Notes under the pieces: model-generated | What the model saw: the letters and a program-made list of their open reading frames with translations, nothing else | What the model was told of the DNA's origin: nothing | Databases searched by the model: none | Made by a program: the position numbers and the translations under genes | NCBI GenBank assembly: GCA_914767715.1 | Contig: OU612067.1 | Span: forward strand, 4,900,001 to 4,964,000 | DNA length: 64,000 nucleotides | DNA from: Membranipora membranacea | Lineage: Eukaryota; Bryozoa; Gymnolaemata; Cheilostomatida; Membraniporidae | Direction: 5' to 3' | Part shown: positions 36,619 to 49,000 of the stretch, piece after piece | How positions within the stretch are numbered: position 1 is the stretch's first letter | How the letters are laid out: each line of letters begins with the position of its first letter

Positions 36619-37275
36619 AATGGTAACTATACTTGTATGATGACACCAATCTTGCGAGATCTGATCGGAGTTGACAAACTGATGGCTGCATATGGACTAG
36701 CAAGCTTGTGCTTGGTGTTACCAGCTTTAGCAATCCCAGCAGCATCAGGTAATTCTTGTTGATCATGCCAGCTTAGGTAAGAGTACAGAACCTTGGTGGT
36801 GTGAGATATGAAGTGATGAATTGCATGTGCAATGTTAATGTGATTCAGGAGGTCAGCAGCACCAATGGTTGCAAAGCCTCTAGTGTTGATCTGTAAGGAA
36901 ACATATACACCAGAGGGTTCTGGGGGCTGGAACAATAAACCTTTGAAAGCTCCCCATTTAAGACTCAAACCAACAGCTCCTGCACCACTCGTCTGACAAT
37001 GAATAGCAAGCGGGCTTACTGATTCTCTGATTGGCCATCTCATCATCCCTAGATGGTGACATGGCGCAACCGGTAAGGCTGGTTACAATTCCTCTTGTGA
37101 TGATCTGTAATGAATGTCTATTTTCTATTACAGGATACATATTTGATGTAGCAGGGACATATGAGTATGTATATATTCATTGGATCTGTACTACTAACAG
37201 CAGCGCTATTCTTAATGATGATTCCAGTAGTAGAAGCTGTGAAGAAAATCAAACTTTCCAAAGTTATTTTTTAGA
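36619..37275 (+). pseudogene. Broken copy of SLC16-like exons 5 and 6
   Basis: 36621-36748 matches exon 5 of the gene at 25.5-30.8 kb (TPILRDLIG, KLMAAYGLASLCLV), with a good donor but no acceptor: repeat-like sequence runs directly into it. The exon 6 copy starts at 37134 after CTATTACAG and reads GYIFDVAGTYEYVYI, then loses 2 bases in the TATATA run, shifting the frame. Past that point the old frame would still read SVLLTAALFLMMIPVVEA to a TAG. The intron holds a SINE. It is a 3' remnant of a paralog, not a processed copy, since the intron is present. Confidence 0.85.
36850..37032 (-). repeat. tRNA-derived SINE, family c, reverse
   Basis: On the minus strand: GATGATGAGATGGCCAATC, CCCGCTTGCTATTCATTGTC, TTGGTTTGAGTC, GGGGAGCTTTCAAAG, TTGTTCCAGCCCCCAGAACC, CTCTGGTGTATATG. 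The same order is found in the + copy at 50.9 kb. A further + strand head piece (GGTGACATGGCGCAACCGGT) is at 37061-37085. Confidence 0.75.
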
Positions 37276-38990
37276 CTGAAATCATTCCAAAACAAATTAT
37301 CAAGTATCCCATCGCATTTCCAAATTTTAGGGTTGTCTAGCCTTTTACAAAGCTATGACAACTCCTACATAGTTTACCATGCTGTTGGCCAAAAGGAAGT
37401 CATGTGACCTCTCTCTATTGAATTGTGGGAATTCTAAAACAACCAGTCCTTTGATTGATTGCCCTGAATCTGAGCACACCAGTAAACAAAAAGAAAATGC
37501 AGTTTATGACAAAGAATTTGCTGCAAAAAAAAAAAAAAAAAATATATATATAAGGTTGTAAGGATGAAAGACTTGTTCCACTTATCCCAAAATATCAAAA
37601 TAGCCTAGAAGAACATTTTATTATATATTTTTTGTTATTGAATATCACATTCTATGTACACATTTGCCTTCAAAATAGGCCTTTTTTAGTTCCTTCGTGT
37701 AATTTTGAGGTTCAATATTACATGAAATAAAAGATTTAACTAACTAACTAACTTATCCCAATCTTTGCCAAATGAACCAATCATTGTTATGGCACTTTCA
37801 TTTTCTCTCTCTCCAATCCTTGGCATAATTCTGGTGCTGGCGAAGATAATAGGCCCTGCAGACTTGTATCGAATTGATTGCAAACTTGGAAATAACTTTA
37901 TTCTCGGTGTGTAGACATTATGGGGCCACTTGATGAGGCAACTGTCAATGGCGAAATGTTTTATGGCATGCAAAATATCTAATCATTTGTTTAGCAACAT
38001 AGTATCTCAATGACATTGCTATCTAGCCAGCATATTAATTGTGATTAATCGTTATGATGACTAATTTTGTTTCTTTGAATATGTTCTGTATGTACGCATG
38101 CTCACTGTATCGACGGCTTACAGCACAACCATGGGAGGTTATGGTATGAGTGACCAACTATTTTTACATTCCTGGCAATCGACAAATTTAGGTAGACTCC
38201 TGAACTAGCCTCTTTATCCTTCAAATTTCAACAACACTGCTTTCATGTTGTAATAGGTTAGCGACTAGGCCAGATCTAACAGGAAACAATTTAGACACAC
38301 TTACTTGCCAAACTTGTCGGTAACCACCCAATTGAAAAACAAAAAAACAAAAAACAAACTGCAGCTCAATCTTCATTCTTTGGCTGCTCGTAGCATGAAA
38401 AGGTTAGCTTGATATGAAAATTACTATCTAAATATGTTGCAATGTGTTGCCTTGTTCTGCTGGGTTTTATTTATATTTTCAGTTTCCGTCAGCACACTAA
38501 TACAACTGGACAACTGGACCGTGAATAGAACTGGTCAACACTAAATCTTCAAGAAAAGATAAGTAGTGATCTCCTATCATTAGGCCATGATGTAAATCAA
38601 TTTGCTAATCAAATCTACGTAGTTGTAAAGAGTTGAGGACTATCATGCGCTACATTGCTAAAACTAAAAGATCTTCAGCTGATTTAAATTGAGGCTTTGG
38701 CATCTACAAATTTAATTTCCAACTCACAGCCTTAGACAGCTTATTTGAGTTTAAAGTTTGAAAGGCTTGACAAATGAACAATGCTCCTTATGTTGGTGGT
38801 AACTGAATGTAACCAGTCTTCAGATGAAACTCTCTCAGCATTACAGACAGATTTGCATATCTTTGCACATATCATTATCATCACTTAGGGTGTATAATAG
38901 TTCCTAGTTAATTAACTTAGCCAGCTCAAGCACTCCTCCAAAAAGCTTCGGTGGATTGAAAAAAAATAGTTTTCCAACCAATGAATAATA
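37276..38990. other. Gene-poor spacer
   Basis: Contains a poly(A) run with (TA)n at 37527-37552 and ATGAAATAAAAG followed by (ACTA)n at 37723-37752, which looks like the end of a degraded retroelement. Nothing else recognised. Confidence 0.4.
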
Positions 38991-39009
38991 GGGAGTACCA
39001 GGGCAAGCG

Positions 39010-39245
39010 TCAGATCATTCATCATAACTGCAGATGATATACTATTAATGTGCGCCTTACGAATTTCTGTCTAATCCTGATATGAAGCCTATATCATAAA
39101 ATTAGCTACATAATAATTATATGAAAATAACTATATTATAAAAAAAAACATAGATCATTCATCGTACCTGCAGATGTTATAATATTATGTGCGTCGGATG
39201 AATTTCATGTCTAATTCTGATATATAGCCTATATTATAAAAAATT
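39010..39245 (+). repeat. Tandem duplication, two units
   Basis: About 39013-39110 and 39152-39247 share GATCATTCATC(A/G)TA-CTGCAGATG, ATGTGCG, GAATTTC and a TAGCCTATAT-AT-AAA-ATTAGCTAC end in the same order. Confidence 0.7.
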
Positions 39246-39394
39246 AGCTACCCGGCGGTGGCAGTGCAAACTCAATTTGAATTCGATTTAATTTGAGAAA
39301 TAAACAAAGCAGTCATACATACTAGACATAAAGCTTAATCCTAGCAAAATCTAGGTAAATAAATGAAATTTGGATAGCTAGTTTTGGTAAAAAT

Positions 39395-40135
39395 GTAAAT
39401 GGGTGTATACCCATATAATGATAAAAATCAGGGTATTAAAGTTTAAAAATAGTGAGCATCATACCCAATTTCTGCTACTAAAACCGAATCTGTAAGTTAT
39501 CATTAGTACTTTAATTTTATTAATCAATTTCGACAAATCCAGGAAGTTCAAGAACTTACCTTAACATTAATAGGATGTCTTTTATTTCATTTGACGATTT
39601 GCCGTGGGCACAACATAACTATTTAGTGCTAGGAAATTCTATGTTGAAAAAAGTTTTGCGCTAACCAGTGTAAAGCTGTGACAAATTGTACATGTTATCA
39701 CCTAAGTTAAAAAAGTACCAAGGTCTTGAACAGGTGTAGCAGTTATCTACCATTTTAAATTTTCCCAGTGTGCATGGGCTAGGTTGCATGTAAATTGGAT
39801 AACAAATTGGGAGAAATCTAAATTGCTGTATACCATAGAATAATTGAAATCAGGGTATTAAAGTTATAACATAGTGAGAATCGTACTCACTTTCTGCCAC
39901 AAAATCCAAATTTGTAAGTTGTCCTAGCTCAAAAACTTAATTTAACATTAATAGGATGTTTTTATTTCATTTGGCAGAATTGCAGTGGGTATAATGATAC
40001 AAGTATGTTGTTTGGCGCTAACTGGTGTAAAGCTGTGACAAACTCTACAGTTATTAATTTAGGTATAAGATTACCGAGGTAGTGGACAGGTGTAGCAGTT
40101 ATTAACCAGTTTAAATTTTCCCAGTTGGCATAGTT
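39395..40135 (+). repeat. Diverged tandem duplication of about 400 bases
   Basis: 39395-39785 and 39815-40130 share a series of blocks: AATCAGGGTATTAAAGTT, TTAACATTAATAGGATGT, TTTTATTTCATTTG, GTGTAAAGCTGTGACAAA, CAGGTGTAGCAGTTAT and TTTAAATTTTCCCAGT. No coding signal. Confidence 0.75.
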
Positions 40136-41062
40136 TGTTGGAAAAAAAAATTGTATCTCTTCGACTTCATCAGGATTGAAATCAACTTGCTTTAGATTTC
40201 AGTGCATCTGTGGACAGTTGTTGAAAACTACCATAACTTCAGAATGTTATATGTACAAATTGAGAAATTTGTGTTTTGATATATAGAACATAAATCCTCT
40301 TGATGCTTCAGGTATAGTAGACTGGAAGTCTAAGTGCTTTTGTAAATTACAAATTGCATTGCTGATCGCGCTTCTGCGGCCTTATCCTGAGCTGTTTGAA
40401 AAGGAAGCAACAGCTACTATTTTTGCCTAAACACCCATTAGGCCTACTGACCAATAATGTCATTGATCAAAATAGGTAATTTTTCAGATCATGCAAGGTC
40501 GGAGGATCATTGATTTACTAAATAAGCAATACATAAACAAACTTAATTAGTACAATAAGCTGTTTCTGCTCAATTTTGATTTTTGTGTTTTTCTTAGCAG
40601 GGAAACATTTAGACTGATGACATGAATAATGAAGTCTCTAGGGTATATAGTTATGATCGTGTGCCTCAACTGCTTGGCTCAATATGAAAGGACAAAGGGA
40701 TCAAAACACGGTGCTATCAAAACTTCAGCTACAATATACTTGCCAAAGATAAGTATTTAAATGGTAGATTATCTGTGCCTATGGAACACTGAGAAAAGAG
40801 TATTTGGAAAAGCCTCACATGCATATAACCTGCACTGAATTAGTAAAAGGCTACCTTATAGATGATTCACATGAATGATTTAGAATGCCTGCACGGCTTA
40901 TGGTCTAGCTCCTGTGATAAAAGATATATATGTATGGGATACTGTATTTGATACTGTAATTTCAAATAGCCTACATGGCTTATGATGTACCAAATATAAC
41001 TTAGCAAGCATTACAATTAGGATGCACAAAGTAAACCCTATCAGCTCTTGAAAAGCATAATT

Positions 41063-41144
41063 ATGATGTGTGGCGTGATATCCTTGATGGCTTATTGTGC
41101 TGCTTCATGCTATGTAGCCATCTCAACTTGGCTGAATAATTTCG
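41063..41144 (+). CDS. Candidate first exon of the unit A SLC16-like gene
   Basis: ATG, then MMCGVISLMAYCAASCYVAI and STWLNNFG, then the donor GTAGGT in phase 1, the phase used throughout the SLC16-like genes here and needed by the exon at 42969. The content suits helix 1, but the DGGWGW signature is missing and no exon linking it to 42969 is found. A weak call. Confidence 0.25.
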
Positions 41145-41952
41145 GTAGGTCTCGTCTATTATTGACTCTGTACTGTTAACCATCAGCAATTATTTCAACC
41201 ATGATAAGGTACTGCCCTTGACTGGCAGATTGCCAGGCAAACCTTTGCTTAGATTGATAGAATTATCAGGAGAGCAGCAAGGCTTGCTTATGAAGATCCA
41301 CTCCGGCTGCTAATTAATATCTGGTCTAGTTGATAATTGTATAGTTTGATTGAGGTACGGTTATGCTGTAACAATTTGTACAAAAAATACTGGAAGCAGC
41401 TGCTTACATCTAGTACTGTTTCTACACTGCTGGCATCATACATAGAAGCATAGGTAGTCTTCTAAGAGACGATGGGTTGTAAGTGTAATATTTGGTTATA
41501 CACTCCTCGTCAAAATAAATATGATCTCATTGGTTGAGGCGGTTATAATTTTCATCAATAATTATTAACATTAGCATGTGGGTATATATAAAAATTGGAT
41601 GTTAAATCTCCTTTATTTGCTTTTAAGTCCGATCATGCAGAGTAAGAATACCTAGTATTGTTTCAATTTGGTTCACTCTTGACAGGTGAAGCGTGAAGTC
41701 ATGTGAGATGTGAAGACATGTAAGGTGAATGTTATCGGTTATCACCTTGTATTATTAAGATTTTCACTAGAGGTGTGAAACGAAAAAAGGGGTGAGATCA
41801 GAAAAAAATGATTGTAAACACCTTTAAATAAGGTTTCTGTGAGAAGTGTATCCTAACCAAAATGCTAGTCAACTCCCAGGGCCTGTAGGCAGCCTTATTT
41901 GGTAAAAAAAAAAATTTTGCTCGCTGGGCTCCTGTTGTATATCTTATTTGTG

Positions 41953-42014
41953 GCGAAAATCAGAGGACACAACAATTTTGTTGCGTTCTCAGATTTTTGG
42001 CATCTGATTTTCGC
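41953..42014. repeat. 12-bp hairpin stem
   Basis: GCGAAAATCAGA at 41953-41964 is exactly inverted at 42003-42014. The loop itself contains CAACAATTTTGTTG. Confidence 0.8.
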
Positions 42015-42968
42015 TCAACATTGATAAATTATCAAAAACTCCTGATTATGAAATGGTAATATAATTCTCATTGTGGAGAATTTTTAATACCTAATCAAAA
42101 TGTAGATTGATAAATTACCATCGCTAATTGCTAAATTGTGTAATCTCAAAATACAGATTGTAAATATTGCTGTTATTTGAAAAAAGGTTATTGACACCTA
42201 TTTACTGTTCATACGTGTACTATCTCAAAAAGAGATTTTGTATACCTATGTTATTTTGGTTGAGGCGTAATCTAGCATGGATTGATAACGATCATTGTGT
42301 AACCAAATGTTTTCTCAAGAAAGCTATTTTATAGCAAAATGGAATGTAATGACTTTGAGTCAGTCATTGGTGTGCTTTGGTGATTCTTAATCCAATAAAC
42401 AAATGTTAAATATAAACCCCACAAACAGGATTGATTGATGAGTTAAAAAAAAGTGTAAGAAACAGCCATGTGAGAAGGAAATAAAGCTGAGCCACTCTGC
42501 CCACTCTGTTTACATGATTACCATGAATACCTGCACTCAGTCTAATATCTAAACATCAATATATACCCATATAAATGAACACAATAACTCTAAACTTAGA
42601 GTTAACAGAACATTATTGCCTTCATATATCACAAGTATCTGACTTGTCAGAGAGAACTATACGGTTGGCTTACATATCCCTTTAGGTCTGCATACAGACT
42701 TCACTGCGCTAATCTGTCTTCATAGTCATTTGGCCAAATGACCACTATAATTCCAACATATTGTACCTGGGCCCAAATACCTCAAAATGTTGTTTCTGGC
42801 ACCTTAAGGTGCCCGGTAAATTTCTCATGTTTAAGTTATTGCTGCTTTGTACACCACTCCAGAAAACCAGTACCTAAAGGCAGCCACAGAATTATCAATT
42901 GGTGATGATTCAATGACTACCAGCCTGTTACCCGACATATCTTAATGCAAATTTGTTCTTGTTTGTAG

Positions 42969-44690
42969 GCATGTTCAGTGCTCTTATCCATGTGCCTGCT
43001 AGTACTTTCTCCATCAATCACTTTGCAAAGTACAGACAGATAGTGTTGATTCTCTCATCCATTGGACCCTCAGTGTCATATCTCATCATGCCACCATTGA
43101 CAGCGGAGTTGATCAAGCATTTATCCTGGAGGGAAGCTAACATGGATTTAGCTTGTATCTGCTGCTTACAGGTATTTACACATTTTCAAAGTTAAAAGTG
43201 AATTTTTTCTTGCCTAGAAACCCCATATTAAAACCTCATCAGGTAATTCGTAAATAGAAAAAGACAGTAGATGTGCACCTGTGTTCACAACAGATGCAAA
43301 AGTTATTTTTACTGTTTTTATATGCCTTTATAGAGCACTGTGTTTGCTACACTGATGAAAAAACCAGCAGAGATTAAGATAGCAAAGGAAGTACCTTGAA
43401 ATAAAAAACAGTTGAAAGAACAAAATTCGCCTGAAATATCAGTTAAGACAGTGAAGAGAGAGTTATGGTCAACAAGAAAGCCGCAAAGTGTAGCTCATGG
43501 TTGGCTGATTGGAGGCCATTGCTTCATTGGAGAATGAGCCTGCACATTTTAATTTCAGGCATCTATGTATCAAACTGTGGGATGTGTTTTGTAGCCATAC
43601 CAGCTCATGCCAAGCAGTTCGGAGTAACCCTGGATGAGACTGCTAATATCTACATGATTGGTGCCTGTGAAAATCTGTCCACCAGGCTACTGTGTTGTTT
43701 GATAGGTATGTACATAAAACTTTTAATTTATGAGAGTCATCTTAGTCTACAAGAAGAGCTAACTGTGGGTATGCATTATTGGTTTGTGGTTTGAGTCTTC
43801 TTGTTAAGTGGGTATGGGAGTTACCTTCCCTGATAGGGTCACTCTTATCATCATCAACAAACTCATGCCGAAAAGAGCTTAGCAGATTTTCCCTATTCAA
43901 CACTCACAGCTTTTTATCATGACTAACTGCCTAACTATAAGATGTATCAATCTGGTCTTTAACACTTTGAAGATCTATTGCAATTCTGATGATGCAGTCT
44001 ATTAGCTTAATAATAAAAATCCATTATACATTTTAGTGGCTCTAAAATTCATCCCTGCCTCATCTTCACACAGGTTTGCTGCATGTTGTATGCTTTATGG
44101 AATCTCACATGGCATACTAGCAAGTCTAGCGATGCCTGTCATATTAGAGTTACATGGGAGTATCGTGTTGACCTGGTATTTGGTCTGGAGATGATGTTTC
44201 TTGCTGCAGCTGACATATCATCAGCACCTATTATTGCATGTGGGACCACTATGAAAAACAATAAATATTCATGTACATAGTTTTGTTCATATCAGTCATT
44301 ACCAACGACTTTTAGGACGTTATTCTGAGAAATTATTTCTAAGGTCATTTTGTACATTAATAAGTATGACATAAACACTTACTCAAAGCTAATTATGACA
44401 AAGAATTAACTGCAAAAACATGTGTATTTAAAAAACAACAAATCATAAAATAGGAGTTCTATACTCATGTCAATTTAGAAGACGATTATTAACTTGTTGG
44501 TAATTTGAGTGTTTCAATTCTTTTAATTCCAGGAACAAGTGAAAGATCAGTCTCAGCAGGATTTGTCTTGTCTGTCGCTGCCGCATTCGCATTGCTGCCG
44601 CATTCGCATTGCTGCTGCATTCGCATTGCTGCCGCATCTGATAATCAAATATAAATTACTAAATGGAAAGAAAATTTAAATACAAATTGT
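42969..44690 (+). pseudogene. SLC16-like transporter, unit A, decayed
   Basis: Exon a 42969-43171 (GMFSALIHVPASTFS, HFAKYRQIVLILSS) corresponds to helices 4-5. Exon b, 43334-43705, begins STVFATLMKKPAEIKIAKEV and then hits TGA at 43397, where unit B has TCA. Later in exon b, in another frame, comes WRPLLHWRMSLHILISGIYV ... ACENLSTRLLCCLIG. Exon c from 44037 reads VALKFIPASSSHRFAACCML and ISHGILASLAMPVILEL, then loses one G near 44156. A last exon after AATTCCAG near 44534 gives GTSERSVSAGFVLSV and runs into a 17-bp minisatellite. The first signature exons are not found. Introns divide it differently from the gene at 25.5 kb, so it is a separate subfamily. Confidence 0.8.
44576..44640 (+). repeat. 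17-bp minisatellite, unit A
   Basis: GCTGCCGCATTCGCATT about 3.8 times. Unit B has one more unit (56967-57050). It sits in the last exon of the SLC16-like remnant and shifts frame with each unit. Confidence 0.85.
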
Positions 44691-45074
44691 TATAGTCAAG
44701 CTGTATCAACCGGAAACTTGGTTATGAAATAATTTGAACATAATTTTGCATCACTCAATGATTCATATTTAGGTTATGAGTCAACTTTATTGAATGAAAC
44801 TTTAGAGCATATATATTTGGAAATGCCTGCAAATAAAGAAGCAGAGTTAATATTTTTAGTGACACATCAGATGATGCAACAAAATTTCAAACAAAACTTT
44901 AGTTTGAATTGCAGTGTCTTTAGGATAACATTATACTATAGTTGGGCATTTGTTGTTCTGTACGTCCACTTTTTCCTTTGAAACATTCCATTGTTGACCA
45001 ATAAACTGTTTACAGAACTGAGCCCATATTGACACTTAACATCATAATTTCAATGTTGCAAACAATAGTCTTAT

Positions 45075-45305
45075 AAGGCACCGGCCTTATAAGCGAAGCA
45101 CCCCCCTTAGTGGGATTCGAACTCACTGATTCGTGATCTCAAGGCAGACGCTCCTACCATTGAGCTATTCAGCTTTCCTTGTATGACGCGGTTTTGGTCC
45201 TAATCATATATAAGAATGCTTCAAATGATAGTCGCGCCTATATGCTCAATTCTTATAGGCGCCTTCATATATAAGGCCGGCGCCCCCTAGATGAGGTACT
45301 ACATT
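45075..45305 (-). repeat. tRNA-derived SINE, family a, unit A
   Basis: On the minus strand: GCTGAATAGCTCAATGGTAG, AGTGAGTTCGAATCCCAC, GGCCGGTGCCTTATAAG. Related to the + copy at 2.4 kb. The shortened unit B copy is at 57.5 kb. Confidence 0.8.
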
Positions 45306-45379
45306 AGTAATTTTTTGTCTTTAATTGATCGCGGTGATAATGTAACAAATGCTTGTCTTGTCTGAAAAGTTTTAGAGCT

Positions 45380-45690
45380 CGATAAAATAAAGCCTTCCAG
45401 AAGGAAATCCGGTTCGATTTAATGCAAAATTTGAAAGCCAAAAATAGATGTGGAATGATCGGCAAGGAGAGGAAATGGAATCTAACCGAGAGATGTGTGT
45501 AATTCTCTAGTATGAATTTCCTTCATTGTACCATTGGTATTACAGTTGTACCCTAATGGCAGATTGTCTATAATCATTATTTGCTGATCCGGAGACAGCT
45601 TAATTGCTGGGATTATGATGCCTTTGTTCACATTGTCTGGGATGGCTATGTCTGTTTGTGTCTTGGACAGTGTGAACAAGGTTTGGTGCT
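45380..45690 (-). mobile_element. LINE 3' fragment, unit A only
   Basis: On the minus strand the end of a LINE reading is visible: HTRELHTSLG, a stop, then IPFPLLAD and FWLSNFALN, matching HTRDLHTSLGLTPFPLL of the LINE at 32.7 kb. Upstream it reads KLSPDQQIMIIDNLPLGYN. It lies in the block 45228-45838 that unit B lacks. Confidence 0.65.
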
Positions 45691-46034
45691 TGCTTAAGAA
45701 AAATAAAATATTTTTTATGTATTGTATTAAGATACCATAATATATTACATACTCATATTAAAATGCAGTTGCAGACAAAGAAAATCATTACATCAATCAA
45801 GCAGACATGGCCAGACATTGTATTTTTCGTTCCATAAGCTTCATTTCTGTATGATAAATAAATTTGCCTGGACCTGTGAGCAAACTGATATTCTAGAAAA
45901 CTAATATTAGAATGTGTTTCGTCAAATTTCTAAGCTGTGGCGTAGTGCAACCACCATTAAAACCTCGCCAGTCCTATCAATTGGACCAGCAGGCCAACCG
46001 GGCTTACATGGCATCCATAGCACCATTGGGTTGA

Positions 46035-49000
46035 TCATGGTATGCTAAGCCCCAAATCAAATTTCTTATGGATAAGTACAAACAAGGCAAGGCCAAATAT
46101 ATTGCCCGCAATTCCAGTAGTCCATAGTATCATTTTGAGATAATAGTTTGTCATTGGCTTTGCAAAATACTGGATGACTAAACAGAAAGCAGTGCCTACT
46201 CCTTGCAATGTGAAGTACATGCCAACTGATGTTCCCTGCAGAGATCGTGGAGCTGATATGAATGCCAACTCGTAACCTACAATGAGAGAATACTTAGTCT
46301 AAGTTACTTTTAGTTCACGAAATATGTGTCGGTATTTTCGCCCTATCTGCTGTAGTAATTGAGGAAGTTGAAATTCAAACAGCCGACATGAGAAAATGAA
46401 GAACTATCATGAAAAAATTAACTCAGTTAATTATGAAATCTAATAATTAACTGTTTATTATGATTAATGGTCTTGAGCCTGTGCTAGTTATCATCCTTCA
46501 ATACACGTCAAATGTGTAATCATGGATTTGTCCGAAACTTTCTGGTGTAACGTATGGGCAATAATAAGTAATCTAATGCGCTACTAGCCAGATATTTGAA
46601 GTTGTTCTCCCACAAAATATGAGAATACAACTTTCAACAATTAACTGTTTTCCAAAATGAACAGCTCGTCAAACAGGTTGCACTGTCTCGAAATGCATTG
46701 TTGATAGGTGGTGGGGGGATGGGGGGGGGGGGGATGCTTGTGGAAACAGGCTAAATGATGGTCAGTATACAATAATGGACAGGTCTCAAAATTACAGCCT
46801 TATCCTACCACATCAGTACATCATCACAACTTTACCTGACTTTGTAATAGATGGAAACTAGTGTCAGAGTATTTCTGCTACCAACACTAACTCACCTGTT
46901 GTATCCATTAGAGCGGATGAGAATCCATACAATGTCAGAGGTAAAACTTTATACCAGTTGGAACACGGTTCTGCAAAAATTCAATGTAAACAACATAATA
47001 TATTGTTTACATTAAATTGCTAAAGCAGTAAAGTCAAGTTATATTATAAATATATTATAAATGCTTTACCTATCTTTGCAGGTATGTAACCGAAACAACC
47101 ATTCTTTCACAGACTATGCTCAGTAGGGATCGCAGAAGATAACATGCAACAAGAAAATAAAAACAGCCCTTTGATCTTAGCAAGTTCATCGTTCAAAGCT
47201 TCCGGATGAGCATAAAACAATCCGATGAAAAAAAGTCACTTTCAATTACAAGATAATATTTCTATTTCAGCTACCTAGCTCTAAAACTATAAGATTGCTT
47301 GCCACAGCAGCTATCACCATGATATAAGATCCAATAAACCTTGAGAACAGTGTGGGCCGCTCCCTGATCATCCCACTGACTGTGGCAAAATAAGAGAGGC
47401 TATATATCAGAATAACTCCAACAGCGCACGATGTGTATGGTATCAGAAAATTTAGAGCCTACAACGAGCAAAGAACTACCGTTATACTGACATAAAACTA
47501 TTAGAAAATACAAAGTTTTTTACACCTAAAGAACTCGTTTTTTCTTGAGCAATGTGACAAGGCTCAGTTATTTAATAACACTGTGTTATAACTGGTAAGA
47601 TTTACTAAATTTAACCTGGCCTTTGAGCCTCATATTTTGTAGTTATCTTATCTTACCTTGAGCATTATCTAGGAAATGGCGTATTAGTCGCCCCCCTCCT
47701 ATGGGGGAACCCCCAGCTATCTTGTTAATCATTGAGGTAAGAAAAAATAGGATTTCACCGTTGTAACATATGGATATGAGAACATTTTCTGGATGTAATA
47801 TGTTAAACATACCTCACAGATTTCTCACAACTATATATATATAAATAATATCCTAGAAATACCGGGATCATAAATGCCACAAAACTTCAGGGGTGCGGAT
47901 GCTATTACATTGAGGTTGCCGATTGAGTTTATGATGGATGGCCTATTCGCGATGTCATTATAATTGCAAACTAAAATGGCTGTCCTTTCCATGCCACCTA
48001 TGAGGTAAATAGTCTGAGTAGCGTTGCCCCATTATGTGGCATAACTCCTCCACAATTATTTTCAGTGAACAAATCCATAGAATATAGCGCAACAAACATG
48101 TTATAATTGTGGTATATTTATATAATCCACAAAACTTTAGTTTTTTGTTTTTGATAAACGCATATGTTTATATAATCAAAAAAACCCATATCAAGTGCCT
48201 CATTACACTTTTTCACAAAGTGGTATTATTTGGAAAATAGAAGAAATGGCTGAATCAAGTCCTGTCTTCATCCGCCTATGTGTGGGTAGAACCAGTTGAA
48301 GGTGTGCATATCATATTGAGGCACTGGTACTAGCACTGGATATGAATTATTATGCACATGCGTCTATCATAAACACAAAACAAGTTTTTTGGATAACATA
48401 TATATGTGACGCCATGCAAGCTTTCAGCCTGCCATCTATACATTCACCCACGCCCATGTGATCTAATTACAGAAATTTGCGGGCTTTTTTAAATAAGACG
48501 ATAGACTTTTACCTTGACACCATATTGTGTGTAGAGAATATCAAGCTCTGGCTGGACTGGTGTATCACTGCATTCACTTCGATTCGGCTAAAACAAGAAA
48601 CCTCTTTCTGTTTACAAATACAGTCAATGATAGTTATGGTGATGGTCACGTAATTAAATCTCTTGTGATGAAGCGAGTCATACTGGGCACTTGAGCTGTC
48701 CTAACACCAGTAGGATGTAAAATTTCTGTAGGACAAGGTAGAAAATACTGCTCTATCTATCAATTGCTCTCCGCTACAGAAATGCCAAGACTTGGGTTAA
48801 TATATCAATCCGAACAGGTTATCAACAGATATCTTTTCCTTTTTTAGCAATCTTTTTGTAAACATACTTCCTTTTGCGAAATTCAAACCTCCAACTCATT
48901 ACATTTGCTGACAAAGATTAACTTAAAGGACCTGTCTCTGAAGTTATATGTATAGATCATAGCATTGGAATCCAAGAATACATCCAAGATCAAGTATGAT

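Larger units (their letters stand above)
40140..42800. other. Gene-poor spacer before duplication unit A
   Basis: Apart from the candidate exon at 41063 and the hairpin at 41953, no feature is recognised. Confidence 0.4.
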
